64,000 bases of DNA from Affinundibacterium macrobrachii (GTDB lineage: Bacteria > Pseudomonadota > Gammaproteobacteria > Burkholderiales > Burkholderiaceae_D), in NCBI RefSeq assembly GCF_014652415.1, contig NZ_BMYT01000002.1:558001-622000 (forward strand). Direction: 5' to 3'. Numbering within the stretch: the first letter of the stretch is position 1; every line of letters begins with the position of its first letter. Positions 21,053 through 32,000 of this stretch are shown piece by piece. The position numbers and the translations under genes were made by a program. The notes under the pieces are model-generated. The model was given only the letters and a program-made list of their open reading frames with translations, made no database searches and was not told where the DNA came from.

Positions 21053-21757
21053 ATGCCTGTACATTATGCCGATACCCGTCTTGCCGAAATTGCCGCTGCT
21101 ATTGCCGAGCCGGCACGTGCGCGGATGTTGTGTGCTTTGATGGATGGGCGCGCACGAACCAGTACAGAATTGGCAGCGATCGCGGAAGTGACTGCGTCAA
21201 CTGCGAGTACGCATTTGAGTAAGTTGCGCGATCAGGAATTGGTGCAAGTCGTTGCGCAAGGTAAACATCGCTATTATCAATTGGCTGGTGAGCAAGTGGC
21301 GGCGGCTATAGAAGCGCTGCTCCATATCGCTGCCATTCCCACGCCAAAGTTTGCGCCAACCACACCGCAACGATTGCGCCAGGCTCGCACTTGTTACGAC
21401 CATTTAGCTGGTGAAATTGCAGTCGGCGTGCATGATGCAATGTTGCGCAAAGGTTGGCTACGTATCGATGCAATTGACAGCACAAAGTATGCAATCAGCG
21501 AGCAAGGTCATGCCGTATTTTCTGAATTTGGATGGGATTTGTCGAACATCGATAAATCGCGTCGTAAAAAGGCCTGCGCCTGTTTGGATTGGAGCGAGCG
21601 CAAACCTCACTTGGGTGGGGCACTTGGCGCGTTGTTGTTGCAATACGCCATGCAGCAACAGTGGTTCGAAGCCGATTTGGAAGGCCGTGCGCTGAGTCTT
21701 ACCAGTAAAGGCAAGCGCCAGCTAATGAAGTTGTTCGATTTTGTCCCTCAAACTTGA
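21053..21757 (+). CDS. ArsR-type winged-helix transcriptional regulator
   Basis: 234 residues. Winged HTH at the N-terminus (PARARMLCALMDGRARTSTELAAIAEVTASTASTHLSKLRDQELVQVVAQGKHRYYQL), the ArsR-family fold. The C-terminal half carries ACACLDWSERKPHLGGALGALLL, a conserved Cys-containing block known from a longer ArsR subfamily in which no metal role has been proven. It is divergent from the P450 operon with about 75 bp between starts, so it is probably its regulator; the inducer is unknown. Confidence 0.88.
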   Translation: MPVHYADTRLAEIAAAIAEPARARMLCALMDGRARTSTELAAIAEVTASTASTHLSKLRDQELVQVVAQGKHRYYQLAGEQVAAAIEALLHIAAIPTPKFAPTTPQRLRQARTCYDHLAGEIAVGVHDAMLRKGWLRIDAIDSTKYAISEQGHAVFSEFGWDLSNIDKSRRKKACACLDWSERKPHLGGALGALLLQYAMQQQWFEADLEGRALSLTSKGKRQLMKLFDFVPQT

Positions 21758-22185
21758 CTGCTTAATGCAGGAGATACGGCAGAAAATATTGCCGAAAATG
21801 ATGTGGTCTTTCACATAAAAAAGTACACAGTAAGCCTTTTCGTTGCAGGTCAGGCAATTTGACCTGCGGCGCGAACTTGGTTATCCTTCGCACATTGCGC
21901 CGATTTGAAATCAGCTTGCGGGCGCGGTTTGAATAGTTAAATAGATATTTAAACAAATAAATACGGCTAAAGCGAGCTTGAATGCCGCAGTACCTCCCTT
22001 CATTCAGCCCCTCTTTTAGCCCCTTTTTAAATTCGAACTTACGCAAAACAGACGCTGACGTCGTTTTGTTCGCCTCGCCGTACAATTGTACTGTCTTCGG
22101 CTTCTTGCCTAGTCAGCGCAATTTTGCGTAAGTCCTAAAACATTTTTTTAAAGTTGAGACTAGTTTGGTCTCTAGGGAATAGCTT
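21758..22185. other. Intergenic region upstream of metX with hairpin and structured repeat
   Basis: 428 bp without a gene. It holds a perfect 8-bp hairpin GCAGGTCA-N7-TGACCTGC (21845-21867) and copy 2 of the 95-bp repeat (22038-22132). Just before metX lies GAGAC-N7-GTCTC (22156-22172), next to the AGGGA ribosome-binding site. I see no SAM-riboswitch-like core, but cannot fold it here. Confidence 0.6.
22038..22132. repeat. 95-bp structured dispersed repeat, copy 2
   Basis: Begins CTTACGCAAAACAGACGCTG and ends CAGCGCAATTTTGCGTAAG. The terminal inverted repeat ACTTACGCAAAA/TTTTGCGTAAGT is perfect here. Same length as copy 1 at 11776-11870. Internal helices CGCTGAC/GTCAGCG and the palindrome GTACAATTGTAC are kept by compensatory changes relative to copy 1. 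It carries no coding capacity. Confidence 0.85.
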
Positions 22186-23313
22186 ATGTCATCCGTTGGA
22201 ATCGTCACGCCACAAGCGTATCGCTTCACCGAAGCTTTGCCTTTGCAAAGCGGCGCGAGTATCGCCGATTACACCTTGATGGTGGAAACTTACGGCACAT
22301 TGAATGCCGATAGATCGAATGCGGTGTTGGTCTGTCATGCCTTAAACGCCTCGCATCATGTCGCTGGTTATTATGCCGATCAACCTAAAAATATTGGTTG
22401 GTGGGACAACATGGTGGGGCCGGGCAAGCCACTTGATACAAACAAATTTTTTGTGATTGGGATCAATAACTTAGGTTCTTGTTTTGGTTCCACTGGTCCG
22501 ATGCATATCAATCCCGCGACTGGCAAGCAGTACGGCGCGGATTTTCCGGTTGTCACGGTAGAAGATTGGGTGCGTGCGCAAGCGCGTGTCGCGGATGAAA
22601 TGGGTATCACCCAATTTGCTGCTGTCATGGGTGGCTCGCTTGGCGGTATGCAGGCTTTGGCTTGGAGTATTTTGTTTCCTGAGCGGCTGCGTCATTGCGT
22701 TGTGATTGCATCGACGCCCAAACTCTCAACACAAAATATTGCGTTTAATGATGTGGCACGGCAGGCGATTCTGACCGATCCCGATTTTCACGGTGGCGAT
22801 TTTTATGCACACAAAGTCGTGCCCAAGAATGGCTTGCGTGTCGCTCGTATGATCGGTCATATCACCTACTTGTCGAACGACGATATGGCTGAAAAGTTTG
22901 GGCGTGAATTAAAAACAGGCGACTACCAATTTGGCTATGGTGTCGAGTTCGAGATCGAATCTTATCTGCGCTATCAAGGGGATAAATTCTCAGATTATTT
23001 TGATGCGAACACGTATTTGTTGATCACCAAAGCACTCGATTATTTTGATCCTGCACGCGAGCATGGCGGCGATTTGAGTAAGGCTTTGGCCGTGACAAAG
23101 GCGCAATTTTTGTTGGCGTCGTTCACTACCGATTGGCGCTTTTCACCTGAGCGTAGTCGAGAAATCGTGAAGGCTCTGGTTGATAATCGACGTACTGTTA
23201 GCTATGCAGAAATTGATGCACCTCATGGGCATGATGCTTTCTTGTTAGATGATGCGCGTTACCTGAATTTTATTGCTGCTTATTACAATCGCATTGCGCA
23301 GGAGTTTGCATGA
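22186..23313 (+). CDS. metX: Homoserine O-acyltransferase
   Basis: Activates homoserine by O-acylation, the first committed step of methionine synthesis (in this group succinyl-CoA may be the donor). 375 residues, alpha/beta-hydrolase fold: nucleophile elbow [12 protein letters not shown] with catalytic Ser, [11 protein letters not shown] oxyanion-region block, and C-terminal [10 protein letters not shown] with the catalytic His. AGGGA lies 7 bp before ATG. Its TGA overlaps the metW ATG, the conserved metX-metW arrangement of proteobacteria. Confidence 0.96.
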   Translation: MSSVGIVTPQAYRFTEALPLQSGASIADYTLMVETYGTLNADRSNAVLVCHALNASHHVAGYYADQPKNIGWWDNMVGPGKPLDTNKFFVIGINNLGSCFGSTGPMHINPATGKQYGADFPVVTVEDWVRAQARVADEMGITQFAAVMGGSLGGMQALAWSILFPERLRHCVVIASTPKLSTQNIAFNDVARQAILTDPDFHGGDFYAHKVVPKNGLRVARMIGHITYLSNDDMAEKFGRELKTGDYQFGYGVEFEIESYLRYQGDKFSDYFDANTYLLITKALDYFDPAREHGGDLSKALAVTKAQFLLASFTTDWRFSPERSREIVKALVDNRRTVSYAEIDAPHGHDAFLLDDARYLNFIAAYYNRIAQEFA

Positions 23314-23918
23314 ACGTTCAAGAATTGAAATTGTTACGACCAGATCTCGCGTTTATTGCCGATTGGATTGCACCACAAGCGCACGTGTTGGATGTCGGCT
23401 GTGGTGATGGCGTCATGCTTGAATATCTGCAAACCGATAAACAATGCACAGGTTATGGAATTGAGATCGCTGATGACAAAGTCTTAGAATGCGCTAAGCG
23501 TGGTATCAATGTGATTCAACAAGATATGGAAAATGGCTTGAGCATTTTCGCAGAACATGCTTTTGATACTGTTTTGTGTTTATCGTCTTTGCAAATGATG
23601 AAGCATGTTGAGCCTTTGCTGCGCGATATTGCACGGGTTGCCAACGAAGCGATTGTTTCATTCCCCAACTTTGGATACTGGCCTCATCGCACCGCATTGT
23701 TGCGCGGCAAAATGCCAGTGTCGAAATCCTTGCCATTTGAATGGTACGACACACCAAACGTACGCTGTGCAACGATCTATGACTTTGCCGATTTAGCGGA
23801 TGATGTTGGCTTAGAAGTGATGGAATGCGTCGCCTTACATGAAGGCAAACAGATACACTGGTTACCGAATTTGCGTGGTAGTCTTGCGGTTTTCCGTTTA
23901 CGCAAGAAGTCTGCATAA
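23310..23918 (+). CDS. metW: Methionine biosynthesis protein MetW
   Basis: 202 residues. Methyltransferase-like fold with the glycine-rich motif [15 protein letters not shown] and the family-typical [15 protein letters not shown] and [12 protein letters not shown] segments. MetW supports MetX activity in methionine synthesis; it probably acts as a complex partner rather than a plain methyltransferase. Overlaps metX (ATGA) and the transporter gene downstream (TAATG). Confidence 0.95.
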   Translation: MNVQELKLLRPDLAFIADWIAPQAHVLDVGCGDGVMLEYLQTDKQCTGYGIEIADDKVLECAKRGINVIQQDMENGLSIFAEHAFDTVLCLSSLQMMKHVEPLLRDIARVANEAIVSFPNFGYWPHRTALLRGKMPVSKSLPFEWYDTPNVRCATIYDFADLADDVGLEVMECVALHEGKQIHWLPNLRGSLAVFRLRKKSA

Positions 23919-25447
23919 TGAATCAAATTGAACCTGCTGCGAAATCGCATTTATTACGTTCCAAATTGTTCTGGGTAAGTCTTTTGTATTTTTCAGAAGG
24001 CTTTCCTTTGGGATTGTTCTACGATTTATTTCCCGTGTATTTTAGGCAGCAGGGGGTTGAGTTATCGAAGATTGGTTTGCTCAGCTTGCTTGGACTGGCG
24101 TGGTCACTGAAGTTTTTATGGGCACCGGTTATTGACTACACGCGCCGGCATCGTTATTGGATGGCAGCGGTCGATATTGGCATGGGCTTGGTGATGATGT
24201 ATTTCGCCTATAACGCTGGCTTTGGTTCTGGTGTTTGGGTGGCGATCGGCGTATTCACGGTGTTGTCAGCCACCAATGATATTGCGATTGATGGCTATAC
24301 GATAGAAAGGCTCGATAAGCGCGAGTATGGATTAGCCAACGGATTTCGGATTGGTTTTTACCGCGTCGGCATGTTAACCGCAGGTGCTCTGTTATGGTTC
24401 TCGGATTATGCTGGATGGAATGCGACTTACTGGTTGTCAGCTGCGATTTTTGTTGGGATGGCGATTCTAAGTTTGGCAGCACCGAAAGAAGATGCGCGTA
24501 ATCCGAATTTAAATCAAGTTAGTGCGAATCAGGAATTTGGTTTTCTTACTGAAAGCCCGGCACTCATGCTGTCGATTGCGATGTTTATTCTTGCCTTGTT
24601 ATGGCCGATTATGAATGCGCTAAGTATCGAATCCATCGCCGTATTGAAAAAAACTTGGTGGTTTAAATCGATTCCTGTGGCCTTGATTTTATTGGCTGCA
24701 TTTATTTTCCGTTATGGATTTCAGCGCATCTCTGCGACACATTGGGAATCATTGCAAAATGGTCCTGTCTTCGGGGCATTGATTTCACTGTTAAATCGCA
24801 AGCACGCGTTTGTGATTATCTGTTTTATTCTTATTTTCAAGTTAGCCGATTCCTCGATTGGTTTTATGATTAAACCATTCTGGGTTGATAGTGGTTTTAC
24901 GAATACGCAGATCGGTATGATTTCGGTTAACTTGGGCTTGGCATTGTCGATTGCAGGTGGTGTGATTGGCGGCTGGTATACCGATCGCGTTGGCATTTAC
25001 AAAGGTTTGTGGTTGCTCGGATTGACGCAAGCATTTTCTAATTTAGGCTATGTCATCGCGGCGATGACGATCCCGCAAGTTGCGCAAGGTAGCGAAATCG
25101 CCTTGTCTCATCAGGCGATTATGTATAGTGCGAGTGCCATCGAATCCCTGACCCAGGGTTTGGGTACTGGCGCATTTTTGGCGTTTATGATGGCGATTGT
25201 GGATAAATCGAAAGCCACAACAGAATATGCGATCTTGTCATCCATTTTTGCTTTTTCACGTTCAATTGCGGGTTGGGCAGGTGGCGTTGGTGCGCAAGAG
25301 ATGGGATATACCTCCTACTTTTTGTTGACGTTTGTACTTGCGTTCCCTGCTTATTTGATGCTGCCTTGGATTAAGCAAGTATTGGAAAGCGCGAACAACG
25401 CAGGTAATGCAAGCAAGGTAAGTGATGCGGCATCGGCTTCAAAATAA
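23918..25447 (+). CDS. AmpG-like MFS transporter
   Basis: 509 residues with about 12-14 hydrophobic segments. LYFSEGFPLGLFYDLFPVYFRQQGVELSKIGLL is the N-terminal signature of the AmpG/PAT branch of the major facilitator superfamily, which imports muropeptides or acyl-CoA-like compounds. It starts within the metW stop codon (TAATG), so it belongs to the metX-metW operon; the link to methionine metabolism is unclear. C-terminal 20 residues are Ala/Ser/Asn-rich and cytoplasmic. Confidence 0.88.
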   Translation: MNQIEPAAKSHLLRSKLFWVSLLYFSEGFPLGLFYDLFPVYFRQQGVELSKIGLLSLLGLAWSLKFLWAPVIDYTRRHRYWMAAVDIGMGLVMMYFAYNAGFGSGVWVAIGVFTVLSATNDIAIDGYTIERLDKREYGLANGFRIGFYRVGMLTAGALLWFSDYAGWNATYWLSAAIFVGMAILSLAAPKEDARNPNLNQVSANQEFGFLTESPALMLSIAMFILALLWPIMNALSIESIAVLKKTWWFKSIPVALILLAAFIFRYGFQRISATHWESLQNGPVFGALISLLNRKHAFVIICFILIFKLADSSIGFMIKPFWVDSGFTNTQIGMISVNLGLALSIAGGVIGGWYTDRVGIYKGLWLLGLTQAFSNLGYVIAAMTIPQVAQGSEIALSHQAIMYSASAIESLTQGLGTGAFLAFMMAIVDKSKATTEYAILSSIFAFSRSIAGWAGGVGAQEMGYTSYFLLTFVLAFPAYLMLPWIKQVLESANNAGNASKVSDAASASK

Positions 25448-25539
25448 ATTGCTTGATACGCCTGTGTGCTTGAGACCTTGTTGGCATTGCGAACATTTGA
25501 ATTCACAATACTTTGCAGTCAGAAAAAATGGAGAGTGTT

Positions 25540-26463
25540 ATGATGAAAATACTTAAACATCATCATTTTGCTATGAAATCTTTAACTACTTCTTTGTTAC
25601 TTGCCGCTGGTTTGATTTACGGCTTACCCGTGTTGGCGCAGAATAATGCGCCGCAAGAGGGAGTGAATGTCGGCAAGATGTCGATAATGCGTAAGATTGT
25701 TCCCAGCGGTGCACTAGAAGGGCAAGCTGCGCAACAATATATGCAGACCATGCAAACCGCGCAGCAAAAGCGTGAGCTAGCGCCGGATAATCATCCGCAA
25801 GTGATACGCTTACGCGCAATCGCAAAGAAGATGATCCCCTTCGCTTTGCCGTGGAATCCGCGTGCGAAGGAATGGAAGTGGGAAGTCAATCTGATCGCCT
25901 CGACACAAATTAATGCCTATTGCATGCCTGGCGGAAAAATCGCTTTCTACACTGGCATTCTCGATACACTCAAGCTAACAGATGATGAAGTGGCGATGAT
26001 TATGGGGCATGAAATTGCCCACGCATTACGTGAGCACGGTGCAGAGCGAGCAGGCAAGTCGATGGCAATGAGTGGTGCAGCAAAACTGCTTGGAATTTTC
26101 GCTGAATCGAAAGGCTATGATGGCAACATGGTTGCAGGAATTGCTGGTACTGCTGGTAATGTGGCTATGCTTAAATTTTCTCGTGAAGACGAAACAGAAG
26201 GCGACATCGTTGGGATGGACTTAGCCGCACGTTCAGGATTTGATCCACGCGCTGGTGTGACCTTATGGCAAAAGATGGGTTTGGTGAATCAAAAAGCACC
26301 ACCGAAGTGGTTATCCACTCACCCTGCTGGTGAAGATCGTATTAAAGAAATCCGTAAGCACTTTCCTGAAGTCATGCCTTTATATGCGCGTGCCAAAGGT
26401 GTCAGTTTGGCAAACTTGCCGCCATATCGTAGTAATGTAAAAGGTATACCTGACGTGCAGTGA
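25540..26463 (+). CDS. M48-family zinc metalloprotease, exported
   Basis: About 308 residues from ATG 25540 (GGAGAG at 25530-25535; ATG 25543 directly follows). The N-terminus has a signal peptide (SLTTSLLLAAGLIYGLPVLAQ), so the protein is periplasmic or a membrane-anchored quality-control protease of the LoiP/BepA type. The catalytic motif is MGHEIAHALREHGAERAG (HExxH) with the downstream zinc ligand in EDETEGDIVGMD, and WLSTHPAGEDRI near the end is a family hallmark. A terminator follows. Confidence 0.93.
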   Translation: MMKILKHHHFAMKSLTTSLLLAAGLIYGLPVLAQNNAPQEGVNVGKMSIMRKIVPSGALEGQAAQQYMQTMQTAQQKRELAPDNHPQVIRLRAIAKKMIPFALPWNPRAKEWKWEVNLIASTQINAYCMPGGKIAFYTGILDTLKLTDDEVAMIMGHEIAHALREHGAERAGKSMAMSGAAKLLGIFAESKGYDGNMVAGIAGTAGNVAMLKFSREDETEGDIVGMDLAARSGFDPRAGVTLWQKMGLVNQKAPPKWLSTHPAGEDRIKEIRKHFPEVMPLYARAKGVSLANLPPYRSNVKGIPDVQ

Positions 26464-26481
26464 TCGCATCTGTTTCTAAAC

Positions 26482-26519
26482 AAAAAAGCTTGGAGAACTT
26501 TTGTTCACCAAGCTTTTTT
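26482..26519 (+). terminator. Rho-independent terminator after the M48 protease gene
   Basis: AAAAAAGCTTGG and CCAAGCTTTTTT form a 12-bp stem, extended inside by GAAC/GTTC, ending in a T-run. Symmetric A/T tails let it work for both strands. Confidence 0.9.
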
Positions 26520-26628
26520 GTTTTGGAGTCGAGAGAGTCTGGGAGCAGCAATTACCAAACATATATCCATTAATATTGTTAAGCTGTGATTGTAGTCACC
26601 TCAAACAATTTGTGCTGATGGTTTATTT

Positions 26629-27399
26629 TCAGTAATTGATAATCAAAGGCGCATGATCACTAAAGCGCTCTTCTTTGTAGATTGAAGCAGACTTCGCCTT
26701 GGCGGCGATGCCAGGAGTGGCGACGTGATAATCAATGCGCCACCCGACATTATTTGCCCAAGCTTGGCCTCGATTGCTCCACCAAGTGTAGGCCTCACCG
26801 GTGGTTTCCGGATGCAGGCGGCGATATACATCAACCCAACCCATCTGTTCGAATAACTGCGTCATCCACGCTCGCTCTTCTGGCAGGAAGCCGGAATTTT
26901 TTTGATTACTTTTCCAGTTTTTCAAATCGATTTCTTTGTGCGCGATATTCCAATCACCACATATCACCAACTCTCTGCCTTCATTAATCAGTTGATGTAG
27001 GTGTGGTGCAAATTCATCCATGAAACGAAATTTAGCTTCTTGTCGTTCTGGAGACGACGAACCCGACGGGCAATACACCGATATCACAGACAGATCGCCA
27101 AAATCACAACGGACATAGCGGCCCTCTGCATCAAATTCTGCGCTACCAAATCCAATATGAACCGCATCGGGTTTGCCTTTGCTGTAAACACCTGCGCCTG
27201 AATAGCCCTTCTTTTCGGCGTAATGAAAATGACCATGGTAGCCATGCGGCTGCAAAAAATCCGCCGTCATATCCGCTTGCTGCGCTTTCAGTTCTTGTAC
27301 GCAAAGAAAGTCAGGCGATTCCTTTTTCATCCAATCAAAAAAGCCTTTTTTAGCCGCCGAACGTATGCCGTTGAGATTGGCTGAGATAATTTTTGTCAT
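26629..27399 (-). CDS. xthA: Exodeoxyribonuclease III
   Basis: 256 residues, AP endonuclease and 3'-5' exonuclease of base-excision repair. Motifs: KIISANLNGIRSAAKKGFFDW at the start, CVQELKAQ with the metal-binding Glu, GDWNIAHKEIDLKN, WWSNRGQAWANNVGWRIDY and the C-terminal SDHAPLIINY with the catalytic His. Single gene, convergent with the M48 protease gene. In related genomes it often neighbours pyrE; here polysaccharide genes lie between them. Confidence 0.96.
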   Translation of the reverse strand: MTKIISANLNGIRSAAKKGFFDWMKKESPDFLCVQELKAQQADMTADFLQPHGYHGHFHYAEKKGYSGAGVYSKGKPDAVHIGFGSAEFDAEGRYVRCDFGDLSVISVYCPSGSSSPERQEAKFRFMDEFAPHLHQLINEGRELVICGDWNIAHKEIDLKNWKSNQKNSGFLPEERAWMTQLFEQMGWVDVYRRLHPETTGEAYTWWSNRGQAWANNVGWRIDYHVATPGIAAKAKSASIYKEERFSDHAPLIINY

Positions 27400-27668
27400 C
27401 GTTTTGTATGAAAAGAATATTGAGTTTGAAATTGATTAAATCTGGTCGGGATTTAGAGCGCTTTATAGGGCGAAGAGCATAGCGTATTTTCTTGGTTTTA
27501 TGTCAGACACAGCGTTTTTGTTGATAATTCTATTTGTGAAAAATTACATAATTCATACAGGTTCGGAACTGCGGAAAACGGGTCATACCACTCAATTGCG
27601 TTTATACTCTAGCCCATTCTAAAAAGGGCATCAAATATCGTTTGCCATCATTGCCACCTTCTACCCAT

Positions 27669-29012
27669 ATGCTGCTACCAAATAATAATGAGATAGACGT
27701 CGATCTATTGTCTAAAAAAATTGATGTAATTAAATCGCGAGGGGCATCGAATGCTCATATCACTGATGAAGGGAACATTTTATCTGCGGATGTAGATGAA
27801 AAAGAAGATAAGAATCAGATCAGTGAATCGGCGCAGACTGCAGATTTGATTCCTGAAACATTCTCAGATCGAGTGCGATTGTTGTTTTCTAAAGGGATTA
27901 GTATCCGTCGTCGAATTAGTTTAATCCCAGTTATCGGAAGTGTACTGATTTGGGCAACTTCAATATTCAGACTAAATTCTATACGTCATAAAATCGCTTT
28001 AGATTTCGATTCGTTAAGGCTCGAGAATCAACGATTGCAAGACCAAATTCATCAAAACCAATGTGTGTTGAAAGATCAGTTACTGCAGATCGAAAATCAA
28101 TTGCGCAATCGACATGCACGAATCTCCGCCATAGAGAGTTTGTCACTACAAACGCGTGTGCAAGGTTTAGAATCATTTTCTCAGCAAGTGAACAGTGGCA
28201 ATATTGAGCGCGACAATCGTATTGCAAATCTTGTTCGAGAAATTCGACAAATCGGTACGCAGACAGCGCCTATTTCTGCGCATCCAGTTTCTGATGCGAA
28301 ATTGCCGCGACCTCCTGAGCATTCTAATGAAGTTGTCGTTCCAGGACTGGACGGTTTTTACTTGGAGTTTGAAGACAATTTCCGTGGTACCTCGGAGGAC
28401 ATTTCTGCTCGTTTAGAAGTATATCTACCGTATCTTTTGCAGTTTAGTAATGATGCAACGGCGACCGTCATTGATATTGGTTGTGGTCGAGGAGAGTGGT
28501 TGAAGTTGTTGCGGAAAAATTCTATTCAGGCGGTGGGAATTGATATGAACTCTGCGATGGTAGATGCTTGTGTGGAGCAAGGATTAAGCGCGCAGTGTCT
28601 TGATGCGATTCATTACTTGCGTCAACAACCTGAATCAAGTCTAGCTGCGATCACAGGATTCCACATTATTGAGCACTTACCATTTAAGGTTTTGCTAAGT
28701 TTGTTTGATGCCGCTTTACGTGCGTTACGTCCAGACGGCGTGATTATTTTTGAGACACCGAATCCAGAGAACTTGAGTGTCGGCGCTTGCAATTTCTATT
28801 TTGATCCTACGCATTTAAATCCTATTGTTCCCGCGGTGGCGCAGTTTATGGCAAAACAACGAGGTTTTGCGAAGGCAGAGATTTTGCGTCTGCATCCCTA
28901 TCCCGATCATTTCAAACTTGTTGAAGATTCTGAACTAGCGAAACGATTGAATGCGGCGTTATACGGCCCACAAGATTTTGCTGTCATAGCGTGGAAGACA
29001 AATGCAAATTAA
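27669..29012 (+). CDS. Coiled-coil SAM methyltransferase, O-antigen chain-terminator-like
   Basis: About 447 residues (ATG 27669; a TTG at 27642 is possible and neither has a good ribosome-binding site). Residues 85-105 contain a hydrophobic segment (LIPVIGSVLIWATSIF), then a coiled coil (RLENQRLQDQIHQNQ...). The second half is a class I methyltransferase: TVIDIGCGRGEWLKLL (motif I), GFHIIEHLPF and IIFETPNPENLSVG. This layout matches proteins annotated as O-antigen chain-terminating methyltransferases, which cap the polysaccharide end and so set chain length for Wzt-type exporters; Wzm/Wzt are encoded 9 kb away. It overlaps the next gene by 11 bp. Confidence 0.85.
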   Translation: MLLPNNNEIDVDLLSKKIDVIKSRGASNAHITDEGNILSADVDEKEDKNQISESAQTADLIPETFSDRVRLLFSKGISIRRRISLIPVIGSVLIWATSIFRLNSIRHKIALDFDSLRLENQRLQDQIHQNQCVLKDQLLQIENQLRNRHARISAIESLSLQTRVQGLESFSQQVNSGNIERDNRIANLVREIRQIGTQTAPISAHPVSDAKLPRPPEHSNEVVVPGLDGFYLEFEDNFRGTSEDISARLEVYLPYLLQFSNDATATVIDIGCGRGEWLKLLRKNSIQAVGIDMNSAMVDACVEQGLSAQCLDAIHYLRQQPESSLAAITGFHIIEHLPFKVLLSLFDAALRALRPDGVIIFETPNPENLSVGACNFYFDPTHLNPIVPAVAQFMAKQRGFAKAEILRLHPYPDHFKLVEDSELAKRLNAALYGPQDFAVIAWKTNAN

Positions 29013-32000
29013 ATCGATACATCAATTTCATCCCGCATGTCTTGCCGGAGATGGCGTCACCAACGGAATGCTATTTACGCAAAATATTTTGCGTGGATTG
29101 GGACTGAATTCTGAAATTTTTTGTGAGCACATTCCTCCTGAATTACAAACTCAGGTAAAGCACATCTCGCAACTTGGTTTAGAGAGCAATTATTTGTTGA
29201 TGGTTCATCATAGCCTTGGCTATGACAATCATTTTTGGTTGGATGCCTTGCAGGTACCCAAGTTGATGGTGTATCACAATATTACGCCTGAAGAGTTCTT
29301 GCCGGTCGAGGGCCCGTTACGCCGATTGAGTTTGTTTGGCCGTCAGCAATTACATCAATGGGCTCCGCATTTTATTGGTGGAATTGGTGATTCCGCGATC
29401 AATACACAAGAGTTAGAACAAGCCAATTTTAAAAAGCGAAAGACGATCCCTTTGTTAGTTGATGTTGATAAGGTTCGTTCAGGTGATTTTAATGCTGAGT
29501 TACTTTACTCATTACGCGGCGTAGTTAACTTGTTGTTCGTCGGCAGGGTTTGCGAAAACAAGCAGCAACTAGCTTTACTAGATATGTTGGCAGCGTTGAA
29601 GCGTAGCTACAATCAGCCGGTGCGCTTGATTCTCGCGGGTGCGACCACAAGCGAAGCTTACGAATCGCAGATCAAAGAAAGAATTACCCAGCTTGGTTTA
29701 ACGCAAAATGTTGTCTTGACTGGCAAAGTAGCGCAAGCCGATTTGTTGGCTTATTACCGAGCTGCAGATGTCTTTGTATGTATGAGTCAGCACGAAGGTT
29801 TTGGTATGCCGTTGATTGAATCAATGGTGTTTGACGTTCCCGTTTTAGCCCATGCTGCAAGTGGTATTCCCGATACGATGGGCGAAGGTGGGTTATTGCT
29901 GAAAGAATTCGATCCTACCGCAATGGCGGCCATGGTACACATGGTATTGACCGAACCTGCTTTGAAGCGTCGTATTATTGCTGGACAGCGACGTAATTTA
30001 GCGCGCTTTGAAGTTGCGAATGTGAGAGCCTCGTTATTCGATTATTTGAACCGTCTTGACTTGGATTTGAATCTCAATTCGCCTAGTGTTGCTGCTGTCA
30101 ATCATGCTAAACAAGTTTGGCAAGTAGAGGGGCCAATTGATTCTAGTTATAGCCTCGCAGTTGTCAATCGTGCGTTTGCTCGTGCCTTGCAAGCGCAAGG
30201 AAAACAAGTGCGGATGCGTAGTTTGGACGCGGGCCAAACGAAAGAAATTAGTCCAGAATTTTTGCAGCAAAATTCTGATATCGCTAAGATGGTGGTTCGT
30301 GCTAACAGCACTGTGGAATCGCCGGATGTCGCCTTGCGTTATTGTTATCCGCCTTATCTTGACGATATGCGTGCACGTGTACGCGCAATTCATTGCTACG
30401 GGTGGGAAGAGAGTGGCTATCCAATTGAATTCGCGCAAGGCTTTAATCGTAAATTGGATGTGGTGTTAGCCCATACCGAATTCGTCAAGAGAGCATTGAT
30501 TGATAATGGTGTCACGGTTCCGGTGAAGGTTATCGGTGGCGGTGCTGATCATTTGCTCAGCGTACAGCCAATTGCACCGACAGAACAGTTGAAGCGATTC
30601 TCGTTTCTACATATATCGTCTTGTTTCCCGCGAAAAGGCGTGGATGTATTATTGCAAGCCTATGCAAAAGCCTTTCGTGCAGATGATGACGTTAGTTTGG
30701 TTATCAAAACCTTCCCAAATCCACATAATGACGTACAACAACAGCTAGAGAATTTGCGTGCCAACGACCCCGATTTTCCTTCGGTCATACTGGTTAATCG
30801 AGATTGTTCTGATGAAGAATTAGCTGGTTGGTATCAAGCTTGTGATGCCTTTGTCGCGCCAACCCGTGGTGAAGGTTTTGGATTGCCGATTGCTGAGGCA
30901 ATGCTGTTTGATCTGCCTGTGATTACAACCGCGTTTGGTGGCCAGATTGATTTTTGTGATGAACAATCGGCTTGGTTGTGTGATTTTGATTTTGAGAAAT
31001 CACGGACGCATTTAGGTGCCATGCATTCGGTTTGGGCGAATCCAAAAGCAAGTCATCTAGCACAGTTATTGCGTGAGGTTTATAGTCTTCCAGAATCTCA
31101 GCGTCGGGTAAAAACAGAACTAGCTCGACAAAGAATTCTGCGCGATTTTACGTGGGCAAAGACAGCAGGAAATAGCATACAAGCGATTGCCGATCTTGAA
31201 CGACAACCCTTGCTGCGTACAGAGCCAAAAATTGCTTGGATCAGCAGTTGGAATAAACGTTGCGGTATCGCTGCATACTCTGCTTTCTTGTCGAATAAAA
31301 TACCGACAGATCGCCTGACGATCTATGCAGATCAATGTGATGAGCGAACCGCCCCAGATGGCGAAAATGTAGTGCGCAATTGGCGTATGGGATTTGATCA
31401 CAATTTAGACCAGCTCTTCGCTGATATCGTTGCTGCTGAAATTGATGTGGTCGTGATTCAATACAATTTTGGTTTCTTTACTTTAAGTGAATTAGCGAAA
31501 TTCATTGAGGCATTAGAAGCACGGCAAATTCACGTACATTGCTTCTTTCACGCTACCGCGGATTTGGTGCGTCCAGATCAAACTTTTTCTTTGGGTAGCA
31601 TTGCGAGCGCTTTGTCAAAAGCGACGCGATTATATGTACATGGCGTGGCGGATTTAAATCGACTGAAAGATTTTGGTTTGCTTGAAAATGTTTGCTTATT
31701 CCCACAAGGCTTATTGCCAACACCTGTCAGTAATGTCGCAGCTATTCGGCAAAGCTTGGGTATCTCTGATTCCAAAAAAATAGTCGCGTCTTATGGCTTT
31801 TTATTGCCGCATAAAGGTTTGCCACAATTAATTCAGGCATTCGCAAAATTGCGCCAACAAGACGATAGTCTACATTTATTACTGTTAAATGCCTTGTATC
31901 CAGTATCTGAATCAAGTCAAGAGCTGGAACACTGTCGCGCATTAATTGCACAATTAGGTATCGGACGCGATGTCACCATGTTGACAGACTTTTTAGCAGA

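Noticed and set aside
26585..26600. CRP-like site TGTGA-TTGTAG-TCACC
   Set aside because: One mismatch to the core and it lies between two convergent gene ends, with no promoter to control.
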